64,000 nt of DNA from assembly GCF_023715845.1 (NCBI RefSeq), contig NZ_JAMBOR010000001.1, positions 186,001-250,000 of the forward strand. Direction: 5' to 3'. Below the pieces are notes generated by a model. That model had not been told where the DNA came from. It worked only from the letters and a program-made list of their open reading frames with translations, and searched no databases. The first letter of the stretch is position 1. Each line of letters begins with the position of its first letter. Positions 27,578-36,078 of this stretch are shown in pieces. The DNA is from Fictibacillus phosphorivorans (GTDB taxonomy: Bacteria > Bacillota > Bacilli > Bacillales > Fictibacillaceae). The position numbers and the translations under genes are program-made.

Positions 27578-28111
27578 TGGTGGAGACTTATAGATCGCCG
27601 TAGCAAAGATGATAAAGGTGAGAATCCAGAATAAGAAAAAAGAATGAGAGACATGAACGTTCAAAACAAAGACGATGGTTAATAAAACGACAGGGAGTGT
27701 AATGGAATAGCAAGACATCACCCATAAATGCCGGTAAGACAATTTTTTGTTTAAAGCCTTTGAAAGAAAAAGACCTAAACCTGACAATATGGATGTGCCA
27801 GAAAACAAGATTCCAGAAAATAGAATATACATCGCTATATAAATGACAATAATGATAAAAGGTAAAACAGCATCTACAGAAGAAGCAAACTCCTGCATCT
27901 GACTCGGTTCTAAGCCGTATTTTTGGGAATTTTGAAGTGGTTTATCTTCCGGTGAAGATGGATTAAACAAAAAAACCAAAAGGACAGGAAGTATACATAA
28001 GAATGTTAGGGACAAAACATATATAATGGTGCTGCCAACACCAAATAATCGGAAGTTTGAAATCGCTTTTGCTGAAAATAAACTTCGGTAGAATCTGATA
28101 TGTAGTTTCAT
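27557..28111 (-). CDS. DUF1189 family membrane protein (YqgB-like)
   Basis: A 184-residue integral membrane protein with about five hydrophobic segments, beginning MKLHIRFYRSLFSAKAISNFRLFGVG, the typical DUF1189 opening, and a large loop of about 40 residues after the first helix (SSPEDKPLQNSQKYG...). Function unknown. CAAAGGAGC precedes the start at 28111. Homologues lie in the same yqg region of other bacilli. A longer in-frame start at 28171 is rejected. Confidence 0.78.
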   Translation of the reverse strand: MKLHIRFYRSLFSAKAISNFRLFGVGSTIIYVLSLTFLCILPVLLVFLFNPSSPEDKPLQNSQKYGLEPSQMQEFASSVDAVLPFIIIVIYIAMYILFSGILFSGTSILSGLGLFLSKALNKKLSYRHLWVMSCYSITLPVVLLTIVFVLNVHVSHSFFLFWILTFIIFATAIYKSPPKNKKRL

Positions 28112-28286
28112 TAAAAAAGCTCCTTTGCAGTTTCGCATTTTTAGTGTACATGATGTATGAAATTCCGACAATAACTAATTAATTGTAAAGTAAATGTTAC
28201 AAAATGCGAGTTTTGGTTTACATAAAGTACTCGAATCGAGATAATGACGAAGGTCGATAAAGATTGAATATAAGGAGCTGTAAACA

Positions 28287-29906
28287 TTGAATTATCAGGA
28301 CATGCTGTTTCAATTTATCGGAGGACTGGGGATTTTCTTATTCGGGATTAAGTATATGGGAGAAGGCCTTCAAAACTCTGCTGGGGACCGTTTAAGGGAT
28401 ATACTTGATAAACTAACGACAAATCCTTTTATGGGAGTTTTAGCGGGAATATTTGTAACCGTATTGATTCAGAGCAGTTCTGGTACAACAGTGCTAACTG
28501 TTGGACTAGTAAATGCTGGGTTTTTAACATTGCGTCAAGCCATTGGGATCATTATGGGGGCGAATATCGGTACAACGGTGACTTCATTCATAATTGGTTT
28601 TGATGTTGGTGCTTACGCGTTGCCGATTATCGCAATTGGATCAATATTAATTTTCTTCTTTAAAAATCCTAAGTTTAATTATTTCGGACAGATCACATTT
28701 GGTTTTGGAGCACTATTCCTAGGTCTTGAACTCATGGGAGACGGAATGAAGCCACTTCGAGGTCTTCAAGCATTTCATGATTTAACTGTTTCAATGAGTG
28801 ATAATCCGATTCTCGGAGTAGTGATTGGTACTTTATTTACAGTTATTGTTCAATCTTCAAGTGCAACGATTGGTATCTTGCAAGAACTTTATGCTCAAAA
28901 TATGATTGACTTAAAAGCAGCTTTACCTGTTTTGTTCGGTGATAATATAGGTACGACGATCACAGCTATTCTTGCCGCTATCGGAACAACTGTTGCTGCA
29001 AGACGTGCTGCATTAATGCATGTTATCTTTAACTTGTTGGGAACGGTCGTATTCTTAATCCTTCTTGTTCCGTTCGGTAATTATGTTGAGTTCCTATCAG
29101 GAAAACTAGATTTAGAACCAGCCATGCAGATCGCTTTTGCACATGGAACTTTTAACGTAGCAAACGTGTTGATACAGTTCTGGTTTATCGGATTACTTGC
29201 ATTGATTGTTACCAAACTCATTAAAGGCGAAGACACTCTTATAGAGTATAAGGCCAAACATCTTGATGAGATCGTTCTAGAAACCTCACCAGGTATGGCG
29301 ATCAGCCAGGCGAAACAAGAAATCATCAGAATGGCTAACTATTCTCAAGCTGGTTTAAAAGAAGCGATTACTTATCTAAATGATAAAGATAAAAAGAATT
29401 CTGATTTAGCTCTTCAATATGAAGAGGCTATAAACAACTTAGACCGTCAGATCACTTCGTATCTAGTAAAACTCTCAGCGCATCCTTTAACACCACAAGA
29501 ATCAAATGAACATTCCATGCTTCTTGACACGTCACGTGATATTGAACGTATTGGAGATCATATGGAAAACATTATCGAGCTGGTGGATTATCAGCTTCGT
29601 AATAATGTGCGCCTTACAGATACGGCTAAAGAAGATTTAAATGAAATGTTTACACTAACGGTATCTACCGTTGATAAAGCGGTAAAAGCTTTGGAAAAAA
29701 GTGATATAGAACTTGCAAAAGAAGTGTTAAATCAAGAAGATAAGATAGATAAAATGGAGCGTACGCTACGAAAACAGCATATAATCCGAATGAATGAAAG
29801 AACCTGCGATGGAGATGCTGGTATCGTATTCGTTGATATTATCAGTAATCTAGAGCGGATAGGTGATCATGCAGTGAATATTGCGGAAGCTGTATTAGAG
29901 AAGTAA
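28287..29906 (+). CDS. Na/Pi cotransporter family protein with PhoU-like C-terminal domain
   Basis: A 539-residue protein combining two inverted transport repeats, each with the QSSS signature (VLIQSSSGTTV near residue 58 and VIVQSSSATIG near 190), and a C-terminal PhoU-like helical domain (about 340-539, with DTSRDIERIGDHMENI and NLERIGDHAVNIAE). It probably imports phosphate with sodium. The start is TTG 28287 after TAAGGAG. The pst-phoU operon lies 7.8 kb downstream, so phosphate transport genes recur here. Terminator follows. Confidence 0.9.
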   Translation: MNYQDMLFQFIGGLGIFLFGIKYMGEGLQNSAGDRLRDILDKLTTNPFMGVLAGIFVTVLIQSSSGTTVLTVGLVNAGFLTLRQAIGIIMGANIGTTVTSFIIGFDVGAYALPIIAIGSILIFFFKNPKFNYFGQITFGFGALFLGLELMGDGMKPLRGLQAFHDLTVSMSDNPILGVVIGTLFTVIVQSSSATIGILQELYAQNMIDLKAALPVLFGDNIGTTITAILAAIGTTVAARRAALMHVIFNLLGTVVFLILLVPFGNYVEFLSGKLDLEPAMQIAFAHGTFNVANVLIQFWFIGLLALIVTKLIKGEDTLIEYKAKHLDEIVLETSPGMAISQAKQEIIRMANYSQAGLKEAITYLNDKDKKNSDLALQYEEAINNLDRQITSYLVKLSAHPLTPQESNEHSMLLDTSRDIERIGDHMENIIELVDYQLRNNVRLTDTAKEDLNEMFTLTVSTVDKAVKALEKSDIELAKEVLNQEDKIDKMERTLRKQHIIRMNERTCDGDAGIVFVDIISNLERIGDHAVNIAEAVLEK

Positions 29907-29911
29907 AATAT

Positions 29912-29941
29912 AAACCAGGAAAGTTTTTTCCTGGTTTTTTT
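29912..29941 (+). terminator. Terminator after the Na/Pi cotransporter gene
   Basis: AAACCAGGAAA / TTTCCTGGTTT hairpin with a short loop and T tail. Confidence 0.9.
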
Positions 29942-30042
29942 GTATGTATTGTATGTATTCGTTTATTTTCGAGGAGTCTCGCACTTACGCTCCAATCAAC
30001 ATTCATTAGAAGAAAAACAAAAACACCAGAAAGGAGTACGAT

Positions 30043-30526
30043 ATGGAAACTATTTATTGGGTATTAATTGCTGTTGTATTTGCTATCAGTTTTTTTTTCA
30101 TTGATCTATCCTATCCTGCCGGGGGTATTATTTTTAGCTGCAGGATTTCTGATTTATGGATTTGCTTTTTCATTTGAGCCTTTTTCACTTGTTTTTATCA
30201 CGATCCAAGTCTTACTGTTTATCAGCTTATTTGTAGTTGATTATGTAGGTAATGCATATGCAGTAAAAAAGAAGGGCGGATCTAAAGCAGCATTATGGGG
30301 AAGTACAATAGGGCTTTTAGTTGGTCCATTCGTTATACCTGTAGCTGGAATACTTATAGGACCATTTTTAGGTGCTGTTCTAGCTGAGCTGCTTTTCCGT
30401 AAAACAAATTTTAAATCTGCTGTTTCCGTTGGCATAGGGACAGTTCTTGCTTTCGTAGGAACAACGATCATTAAAATAGTCACTCAAGCGTTGATGATTG
30501 GTTATTTTTATTACCAAGTGCTATAA
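30043..30526 (+). pseudogene. DUF456 family membrane protein (YqgC-like), frameshifted at a T9 tract
   Basis: ATG 30043, behind AAAGGAG, opens a good frame (METIYWVLIAVVFAISF), but at the run of nine T residues (30090-30098) the downstream DUF456 sequence (SLIYPILPGVLFLAAGFLIYG...AYAVKKKGGSKAALWGSTIG...) switches frame. With eight T residues the reading frame would be continuous for about 160 codons, the usual family length. The remaining 3' part, read alone from 30068, keeps several membrane helices. This may be a sequencing error in a homopolymer, a real mutation, or phase variation; the sequence alone cannot decide. Confidence 0.7.
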
Positions 30527-30614
30527 ATCTTCCTTGCTTAATCCTCAATCGCATGCTATATTATTTTTGTTCTAAAAAGTACATTTGTTCGTTTCAAATA
30601 CTTTTAAAATGTTA

Positions 30615-30644
30615 TTGACATTAGTAACTGCGGCATGCTATAGT
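30615..30644 (+). promoter_or_regulatory. Promoter of the tRNA cluster
   Basis: Perfect TTGACA (30615-30620), 18-base spacer, TATAGT (30639-30644), about 33 bases before the first tRNA. Confidence 0.75.
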
Positions 30645-30677
30645 AGTTCTTGTCCTTAATTAATGTTAATTCATTAT

Positions 30678-30752
30678 TCCACAGTAGCTCAGTGGTAGAG
30701 CTATCGGCTGTTAACCGATCGGTCGTAGGTTCGAGTCCTACCTGTGGAGCCA
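30678..30752 (+). tRNA. tRNA-Asn (GTT)
   Basis: 75-base cloverleaf with encoded CCA; acceptor TCCACAG pairs with CTGTGGA, anticodon loop CTGTTAA gives anticodon GTT. First gene of a six-tRNA run behind a strong promoter. Confidence 0.95.
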
Positions 30753-30756
30753 TTTT

Positions 30757-30833
30757 GGCGGTGTAGCTCAGCTGGCTAGAGCGTACGGTTCATACCCGTG
30801 AGGTCGTGGGTTCGACTCCCTCCGCCGCTACCA
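30757..30833 (+). tRNA. tRNA-Met (CAT), elongator
   Basis: 77 bases with encoded CCA. Acceptor GGCGGTG pairs with CGCCGCT with wobble; anticodon loop TTCATAC. The sequence matches the usual Bacillus elongator tRNA-Met, not the initiator, which starts CGCGGG. Confidence 0.93.
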
Positions 30834-30855
30834 AAATGTTTTCTTTATTCACGAT

Positions 30856-30932
30856 GGCGGTCGTGGCGAAGTGGTTAACGCATCGGATTGTGGTTCCGAC
30901 ATTCGGGGGTTCGATTCCCCTCGTCCGCCCCA
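30856..30932 (+). tRNA. tRNA-His (GTG) with a U-U acceptor mismatch
   Basis: 77 bases including the extra G at -1 opposite C73 that defines tRNA-His, and encoded CCA; anticodon GTG. Acceptor GCGGTCG against CGTCCGC leaves a T-T mismatch at pair 5-68, where other bacilli usually have T-A. Confidence 0.9.
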
Positions 30933-30964
30933 TTTCTCATTTACATAACCTATATTTATCACAT

Positions 30965-31041
30965 GGACCCTTAGCTCAGTTGGTCAGAGCGGTCGGCTCA
31001 TAACCGATTGGTCGTAGGTTCGAGTCCTACAGGGTCCACCA
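30965..31041 (+). tRNA. tRNA with CAT anticodon, probably tRNA-Ile2
   Basis: 77 bases, acceptor GGACCCT / AGGGTCC, anticodon loop CTCATAA, encoded CCA. A CAT anticodon fits Met or lysidine-modified Ile2. A tRNA-Met elongator is already present in the cluster and the sequence closely resembles the Bacillus GGACCTT-type gene I recall as Ile2, so I favour Ile2. TilS modification cannot be seen in DNA. Confidence 0.75.
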
Positions 31042-31049
31042 AAAGTCGA

Positions 31050-31142
31050 GGAGGTATACCCAAGTCCGGCTGAAGGGATCGGTCTTGAAAACCGACAGGG
31101 GTGTAACAGCCCGCGGGGGTTCGAATCCCTCTACCTCCTCCA
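31050..31142 (+). tRNA. tRNA-Ser (TGA)
   Basis: 93 bases with the long variable arm of a class II tRNA (ACAGGGGTGTAACAGCCCGC), acceptor GGAGGTA / TACCTCC, anticodon TGA in CTTGAAA, encoded CCA. Confidence 0.94.
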
Positions 31143-31151
31143 TAAAATTGT

Positions 31152-31227
<76 letters not shown>

Positions 31228-31241
31228 TATACATACATACT

Positions 31242-31270
31242 AAAACCTTACGATATCGTGAGGTTTTTTT
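31242..31270 (+). terminator. Terminator of the tRNA cluster
   Basis: AAACCT-ACG / CGT-AGGTTT hairpin with a T tail. Confidence 0.85.
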
Positions 31271-31440
31271 ATTTTATAAAAGGTACAGTGTTTAAGAATT
31301 GAAAGTTTAGATTAAATTTGTTAAGGTAAAATTGTTAAATCACTTTTTAAACAAGTAAGTTGAGTAAATGGTTTCACTTTTCAAGATTATCCTTGAAAAT
31401 GAAAATAAAAAACACTACATATTATAAGGAGGAAATGAAC

Positions 31441-32052
31441 ATGGCTAAATTTGAACTGCCTGCATTACCTTATGAAACAAGCGCACTTGAACCACATATT
31501 GACAAAGAAACAATGGAGATCCACCACGGTCGCCACCACAAAACATATGTTGATAACTTAAACGCTGCTCTTGAAGGTCAAACTGAATTTGAAAGTAAGT
31601 CTCTTAATGATCTTCTTTCAAATCTTGATGCTCTTCCACAAAACATTCAAACTGCCGTAAGAAACAATGGTGGTGGACATGCAAACCACAGCCTTTTCTG
31701 GGAAGTTATCGCTCCAGGCGGAGCGAACGCACCATCTGGAGAGCTTGCTGACAAAATCAACAGTAAGTTCGGAAGCTTCGAAGCGTTTAAAGAAGAGTTT
31801 GCAAACGCTGGTAAAACAAGATTTGGTTCTGGCTGGGCTTGGTTAGTTGTAAACAATGGCGAGCTTGAAGTAACAAGCACTCCAAACCAAGATAACCCGG
31901 TTATGGAAGGTAAGACACCTATCCTTGGTCTAGATGTTTGGGAGCATGCTTATTATTTGAAGTATCAAAACAAACGTCCTGATTACATTGCTGCGTTCTG
32001 GAACGTAGTAAACTGGGATGAAGTTGAAAAGCGTTATAACGAAGCAAAATAA
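31441..32052 (+). CDS. sodA: Superoxide dismutase SodA (Mn type)
   Basis: Dismutates superoxide in the cytoplasm; 203 residues. The four metal ligands lie in [13 protein letters not shown] (His), [11 protein letters not shown] (His), [10 protein letters not shown] (Asp and His). NQDNPV with the glutamine is usual in Mn enzymes. ATG 31441 after AAGGAGG is the true start, rather than the in-frame start at 31360. It sits after the tRNA cluster. Mn supply from the transporter operon at 18.5 kb would support this enzyme; the link is inference. Confidence 0.95.
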   Translation: MAKFELPALPYETSALEPHIDKETMEIHHGRHHKTYVDNLNAALEGQTEFESKSLNDLLSNLDALPQNIQTAVRNNGGGHANHSLFWEVIAPGGANAPSGELADKINSKFGSFEAFKEEFANAGKTRFGSGWAWLVVNNGELEVTSTPNQDNPVMEGKTPILGLDVWEHAYYLKYQNKRPDYIAAFWNVVNWDEVEKRYNEAK

Positions 32053-32058
32053 GTGATG

Positions 32059-32087
32059 AAAGCTGCTGGTTACCAGCAGCTTTTTAT
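32059..32087. terminator. sodA terminator
   Basis: AAAGCTGCTGG / CCAGCAGCTTT stem with TTTTT tail. The convergent small gene ends inside it. Confidence 0.88.
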
Positions 32088-32315
32088 TATGCCTTTATCA
32101 TGTATTTCAAACCTCTTTGCTAATTTTATTAGCAAATCATCAAGGATTAAGTTTCCATCCCCAAAAGGAGCATTTGATTGAATCACCAATAGGTTTTTTG
32201 CATGGAAAAGCCATATTCGATCTCCATTTTCCTTTGTAGATTCTGCCATTTCCCTCAAATCATGATCCTCATGTATTTCTAAGTTTTGATCATGGAAAAT
32301 CCAATATTCAAACAT
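32070..32315 (-). CDS. Hypothetical small protein
   Basis: An 81-residue protein, MFEYWIFHDQNLEIHEDHDLREM..., rich in H, D, E and W, with TKENGDRIWLFHAKNLLVIQSNAPFGDGNLI in the middle and no membrane segment. TAAGGAGAC precedes the ATG with normal spacing, which supports a real gene. I do not recognise the family. Its last codons are read from the sodA terminator stem. It resembles in style, but not in sequence, the hypothetical gene at 61660-62058. Confidence 0.55.
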   Translation of the reverse strand: MFEYWIFHDQNLEIHEDHDLREMAESTKENGDRIWLFHAKNLLVIQSNAPFGDGNLILDDLLIKLAKRFEIHDKGIIKSCW

Positions 32316-32415
32316 ATTTCTGTCTCCTTATACAATAAAATCCAATTAAGTAAATGATGAATAGCCCTTTTACTTCTGAAAGACACTAACCACGATATGT
32401 AAAGGGGCGAATAAC

Positions 32416-33693
32416 ATGATATGGAAAAAATTCATGGAGGACGACCAATACCCTAGAGATCTTTTTTTACTTCTTTTTGTAGGCGGTTTATTTACCTTAA
32501 GCACAGCATTATCAAACACATTTGTTAACATTTTTTTGTGGAAGCAATCAGGTGAACTGACAGATATCGCTTATTATAATCTTTCGATTGTCGTCATGCA
32601 GCCAGTTGCCTTTTATTTAGCAGGCTGGTTGGCTAAAAAAGTAGACCGGGTTATTGTGTTAAGGATTGGTGTTGTCATCTTAGCGTTGTTTTATATAGGT
32701 GTTTTATTAATGGGTTCCCTTGCGAGTCATTTTTTGTTTGCGTTAGGGGCAATGTTAGGACTCGGTCTGGGATTTTATTGGCTAGCCTTTAATGTTCTGA
32801 CGTTGGAAGTAACGGAACCTGAGACGAGAGATTTTTTTAATGGCTACCTAGGTGTATTGAATTCGTTATCTGGTATGATCGGTCCTTTAAGTGCCGGATT
32901 TATTATTACAAGGATGGACAAACATTTAGGATATGAAACCATTTTTACGATTTCGATGGTTTTATTCGTGGTTGCTGTCGTGATCAGCTTCTTTTTAAAA
33001 AGAAGAAAAGCAGACGGGTATTTTGGTTTAAAAGAAGTTTTTCAAGAAAGAAGGGAAAACAAAGCTTGGTTTCAATTATTAAACGCGCATTTCTTTCAAG
33101 GTTTGAGGGAAGGGACCTTTGTTTTCTTAATTGTTATCTGGGTTTATACAACTTCACAAAGTGAATTTGCTCTTGGTACGTTCGGATTTGTTCAATCCCT
33201 TGTATCTTTTATTGGTTACTACGTTGTTTCTCATTATCTAAAGCCGTGGCATAGGAAAAAAGGAATCTTTGCTGGAGGTTTATTATTGTTTATCTCTCCA
33301 TTTATTCTTCTTATACCTGTGACATTCACATTGTTGATTATATATGGAATATCTGTATCTATAGCGTATCCGCTTCTTCTTGTTCCTTTCGTGTCATTAA
33401 CGTATGACATTATTGGTAAGTGTCGAGGAATTTACGAAAAAAGAATTGAATATATCATTGTTCGCGAATTTTTCCTTAATATAGGAAGAATCGTTTCAAT
33501 CCTTATCTTTCTGCTGGTGATCCATGTTCTTCCAGAAGATAAGGGGATACCGCTTTTATTGCCAATATTGGGTGCGGGACATTTCATTATCTATTTTTGC
33601 TTAAGAAATGTAGTAGTACCATCTAATACGATTGATCCAACGATCGAACTTGTTGAAACTCAGCATGATGGCAATAATCCAAATAAACAATAA
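32416..33693 (+). CDS. MFS transporter (YqgE-like)
   Basis: A 425-residue major facilitator with about 12 membrane helices. It has the MFS loop motif KKVDRVIVLRIGV between helices 2 and 3 and the second half starting near residue 210. The substrate is unknown. It lies between sodA and pbpA, the same place as yqgE in B. subtilis. The start is ATG 32416 after AAAGGGGCG. No terminator is seen before the pbpA promoter. Confidence 0.83.
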   Translation: MIWKKFMEDDQYPRDLFLLLFVGGLFTLSTALSNTFVNIFLWKQSGELTDIAYYNLSIVVMQPVAFYLAGWLAKKVDRVIVLRIGVVILALFYIGVLLMGSLASHFLFALGAMLGLGLGFYWLAFNVLTLEVTEPETRDFFNGYLGVLNSLSGMIGPLSAGFIITRMDKHLGYETIFTISMVLFVVAVVISFFLKRRKADGYFGLKEVFQERRENKAWFQLLNAHFFQGLREGTFVFLIVIWVYTTSQSEFALGTFGFVQSLVSFIGYYVVSHYLKPWHRKKGIFAGGLLLFISPFILLIPVTFTLLIIYGISVSIAYPLLLVPFVSLTYDIIGKCRGIYEKRIEYIIVREFFLNIGRIVSILIFLLVIHVLPEDKGIPLLLPILGAGHFIIYFCLRNVVVPSNTIDPTIELVETQHDGNNPNKQ

Positions 33694-33700
33694 TAAACTT

Positions 33701-33729
33701 TTGACATACTCCTAGAGTAAGGATACTAT
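33701..33729 (+). promoter_or_regulatory. SigA promoter of pbpA
   Basis: Perfect TTGACA (33701-33706), 17-base spacer, TACTAT (33724-33729). It starts a leader of about 75 bases that contains the hairpin at 33762-33783. Confidence 0.78.
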
Positions 33730-33761
33730 TGTTATGTGAAGATAATACCGGTTGGCGCTAA

Positions 33762-33797
33762 AGACACCTTAACAAAGGTGTCTCTGCTGTTTTTTAA
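33762..33797 (+). promoter_or_regulatory. Terminator-like hairpin in the pbpA leader
   Basis: Nine-base perfect stem AGACACCTT / AAGGTGTCT with an AACA loop, then CTGCTG and six T residues, upstream of the pbpA binding site AAGGGAG. The gap between stem and T run makes it a weak terminator at best; it could be an attenuator or a stabilising 5' structure. Confidence 0.55.
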
Positions 33798-33814
33798 GGG
33801 AGATTTACAATATT

Positions 33815-35869
33815 ATGAAAACAAAATCAAATAAAAAGAGAAACCATGTACCGATTCGAATGAATGCTTTGTTTTTATCGGTATTTTTTCTCTTTTCAGT
33901 GCTTGTCTTAAGATTAGGTTACATACAAATTGTTAAGGGTGAAGAGTACAAACGGACTGCTTATCTGACGGAAAATGTTACGACTAAACTAGATGCACCA
34001 AGAGGGAAGATGTTTGATTCAAATTATCGAGTAGTGGTAGATAATGAGCCAGTGTTTTCAATTACTTACACAAGAACACGGGAAGCGGATGCTGAAAAAA
34101 GACACAACATCGCTATTAAGTTGGCTGAACTAATCGATAAGGACACAGAAGAACTGGCAGAACGGGATAAAAAGGATTATTTTATATTTCTAAATGAAAA
34201 AGAAGTGAAAAGCAGATTATCCGCAGCTGAAAAGAAAAACACTCCTCCAGAAGAGCTCTATGATGTAATGCTCGAAAAAGTGACTCAAAAAGACATTGAA
34301 TCATTAACGGAACAGCAGCTTGAAGTGCTGGCGATTAAGAGTGAGATGGATCGAGGGTATACACTTTCCCCGCAGAGAATTAAGATTGGGGCAACCAAGG
34401 AAGAAATGGCTTTAATCAGTGAGCACCTTCCTGAGCTAGAGGGAATCGATATAAAGCCTGATGCTGAGCGATCATATCCTTTTAAAGAATCTTTTAGAGA
34501 CATATTCGGTCAAGTAAAACAAATACCGAAATCAAGAATGGATTATTACACATCGAGAGGTAATGATCGAAATGATTTGGTCGGAACAAGCTTCTTAGAA
34601 GAACAATACGAAGCGGTTCTTCGTGGAAAGAAAACAAAAATTAAATATGTTACTGATAAAGTAGGAAATCCGGTGGGTGATCCTGTTGAAGAAGATGGTT
34701 CTAGAGGTAGTGACCTTGTACTAACTGTAGACATGGAATTGCAGCAAAAAGTAGAAAAGGTTATTGAAGAAAAATTAACAGACGCCATCAGAGGTAAAAA
34801 TGCCTATGATAATAAAGAATTAAGCAAGGCTTATGTGGTCATGATGGATCCGAATACAGGTGAGGTCATATCCATGGCTGGAAAAGAATACAATCGCCAA
34901 ACAGGCAAATTTAAGGATATGCCATTTGGTAACATTTATCATTCGTATGCGATGGGATCAACGGTAAAAGGAGCAACGGTTTTAACTGGATTACATGAAG
35001 GGGTAATCGACCGAAATACACTCATTCTTGATGCTCCTCTAACATTTGGTGACGGCAGAAAATTGAAGTCACATTCCAATATGGGACCTGTTGATGCAGT
35101 AGATGCACTTGAAGGTTCTTCGAATGTTTATATGTGGCACATTGCGATGCGTCTTGCTGGCTATGATTATGCTAACAAACGATTTAATGATCATAAGGTG
35201 AAAGAAGCATTTGAAATTCTAAGGAATTCATACAGTGAATTTGGTCTTGGCGTGCCTACTGGTATCGACTTGCCTTCTGAGGCTACAGGCTATAATACAG
35301 GAATGAGTAATGAATTGTTCCAAGCTATGTTTTTTGCGATTGGGCAATTTGACACCTATACACCAATGCAGCTGGCACAATATGTTTCAACAATCGCCAA
35401 TGGTGGTTTAAGAATGCAACCTCATTTACTAAAAGAGATCAGAGAACCATCCGCAGATCCAAATAAACTTGGCAAACTTCTTTATCGCTTTGAACCGAAC
35501 GTTATGAATAAGATTGAAATGAGTCCACGTGATATTGAAGTTGTTCAAAAAGGATTTTATGAAGTTATGCATGGATCCCAAGGGACAGCTGCTTGGATCT
35601 TTAAGAACAAAGATTATAATCCTGCAGGAAAGACCGGAACGGCAGAAGTCGATAAAGAAACAGGTTTAGTGAATAAAACACTGATCGGCTATGCTCCTTA
35701 TGAAAATCCGGAAGTTGCGTTTGCAGTAGTAGTGCCGGATATTCGAGAAGGGTCTACGAACAATGAAATTGCTGAAGGTGTGCTCGACGCATATTTTTCA
35801 ATGAAAAAAGAAGGAATTCCAACTGAAGCTGAGTCGCAACAAAAGAATGAGAAGAAAGAATCGCGCTAA
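33815..35869 (+). CDS. pbpA: Penicillin-binding protein 2 (class B transpeptidase, PbpA type)
   Basis: Monofunctional transpeptidase of lateral wall synthesis, 684 residues. There is an N-terminal membrane anchor (about residues 13-33), the PBP dimerisation domain with LDAPRGKMFDSNYRVV, and the transpeptidase motifs SxxK (AMGSTVKGA), SSN (EGSSNVYM) and KTGT (AGKTGTAEV). Length and location upstream of pstS match B. subtilis pbpA (PBP2a). The C-terminus has a charged tail (ESQQKNEKKESR). Confidence 0.93.
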   Translation: MKTKSNKKRNHVPIRMNALFLSVFFLFSVLVLRLGYIQIVKGEEYKRTAYLTENVTTKLDAPRGKMFDSNYRVVVDNEPVFSITYTRTREADAEKRHNIAIKLAELIDKDTEELAERDKKDYFIFLNEKEVKSRLSAAEKKNTPPEELYDVMLEKVTQKDIESLTEQQLEVLAIKSEMDRGYTLSPQRIKIGATKEEMALISEHLPELEGIDIKPDAERSYPFKESFRDIFGQVKQIPKSRMDYYTSRGNDRNDLVGTSFLEEQYEAVLRGKKTKIKYVTDKVGNPVGDPVEEDGSRGSDLVLTVDMELQQKVEKVIEEKLTDAIRGKNAYDNKELSKAYVVMMDPNTGEVISMAGKEYNRQTGKFKDMPFGNIYHSYAMGSTVKGATVLTGLHEGVIDRNTLILDAPLTFGDGRKLKSHSNMGPVDAVDALEGSSNVYMWHIAMRLAGYDYANKRFNDHKVKEAFEILRNSYSEFGLGVPTGIDLPSEATGYNTGMSNELFQAMFFAIGQFDTYTPMQLAQYVSTIANGGLRMQPHLLKEIREPSADPNKLGKLLYRFEPNVMNKIEMSPRDIEVVQKGFYEVMHGSQGTAAWIFKNKDYNPAGKTGTAEVDKETGLVNKTLIGYAPYENPEVAFAVVVPDIREGSTNNEIAEGVLDAYFSMKKEGIPTEAESQQKNEKKESR

Positions 35870-35934
35870 GGAGTGCGGTTCTTTTTTTGTATGTTTTTAA
35901 TGAATGAGTAAGACAATAAGAAAAGTAGTAAGCT

Positions 35935-35973
35935 TTTACAATCCTTTTACGATTCGTTAATACGTCATTAATA
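35935..35973 (+). promoter_or_regulatory. Pho box: four PhoP-type repeats upstream of pstS
   Basis: Four TT-A-A hexamers, TTTACA, TTTACG, TTAATA and TTAATA, start at 35935, 35946, 35957 and 35968, exactly 11 bases apart. This is the B. subtilis PhoP pattern (TTAACA-like repeats with five-base spacers). It lies about 110 bases before the pstS start. Confidence 0.85.
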
Positions 35974-36078
35974 ATCCAAGTTTATTGTTAGACGTGTAAG
36001 TAAGGGATTACGGGTTCATGACCGGAGTGATGCTCAAACATGAAACGTCTTTAAAATGACATTTAGGGGGCAAACGAA

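Noticed and set aside
30806-31003. 65-codon open frame across the tRNA genes
   Set aside because: It is read through tRNA-Met and tRNA-His, which have clear cloverleaves; the frame is accidental.
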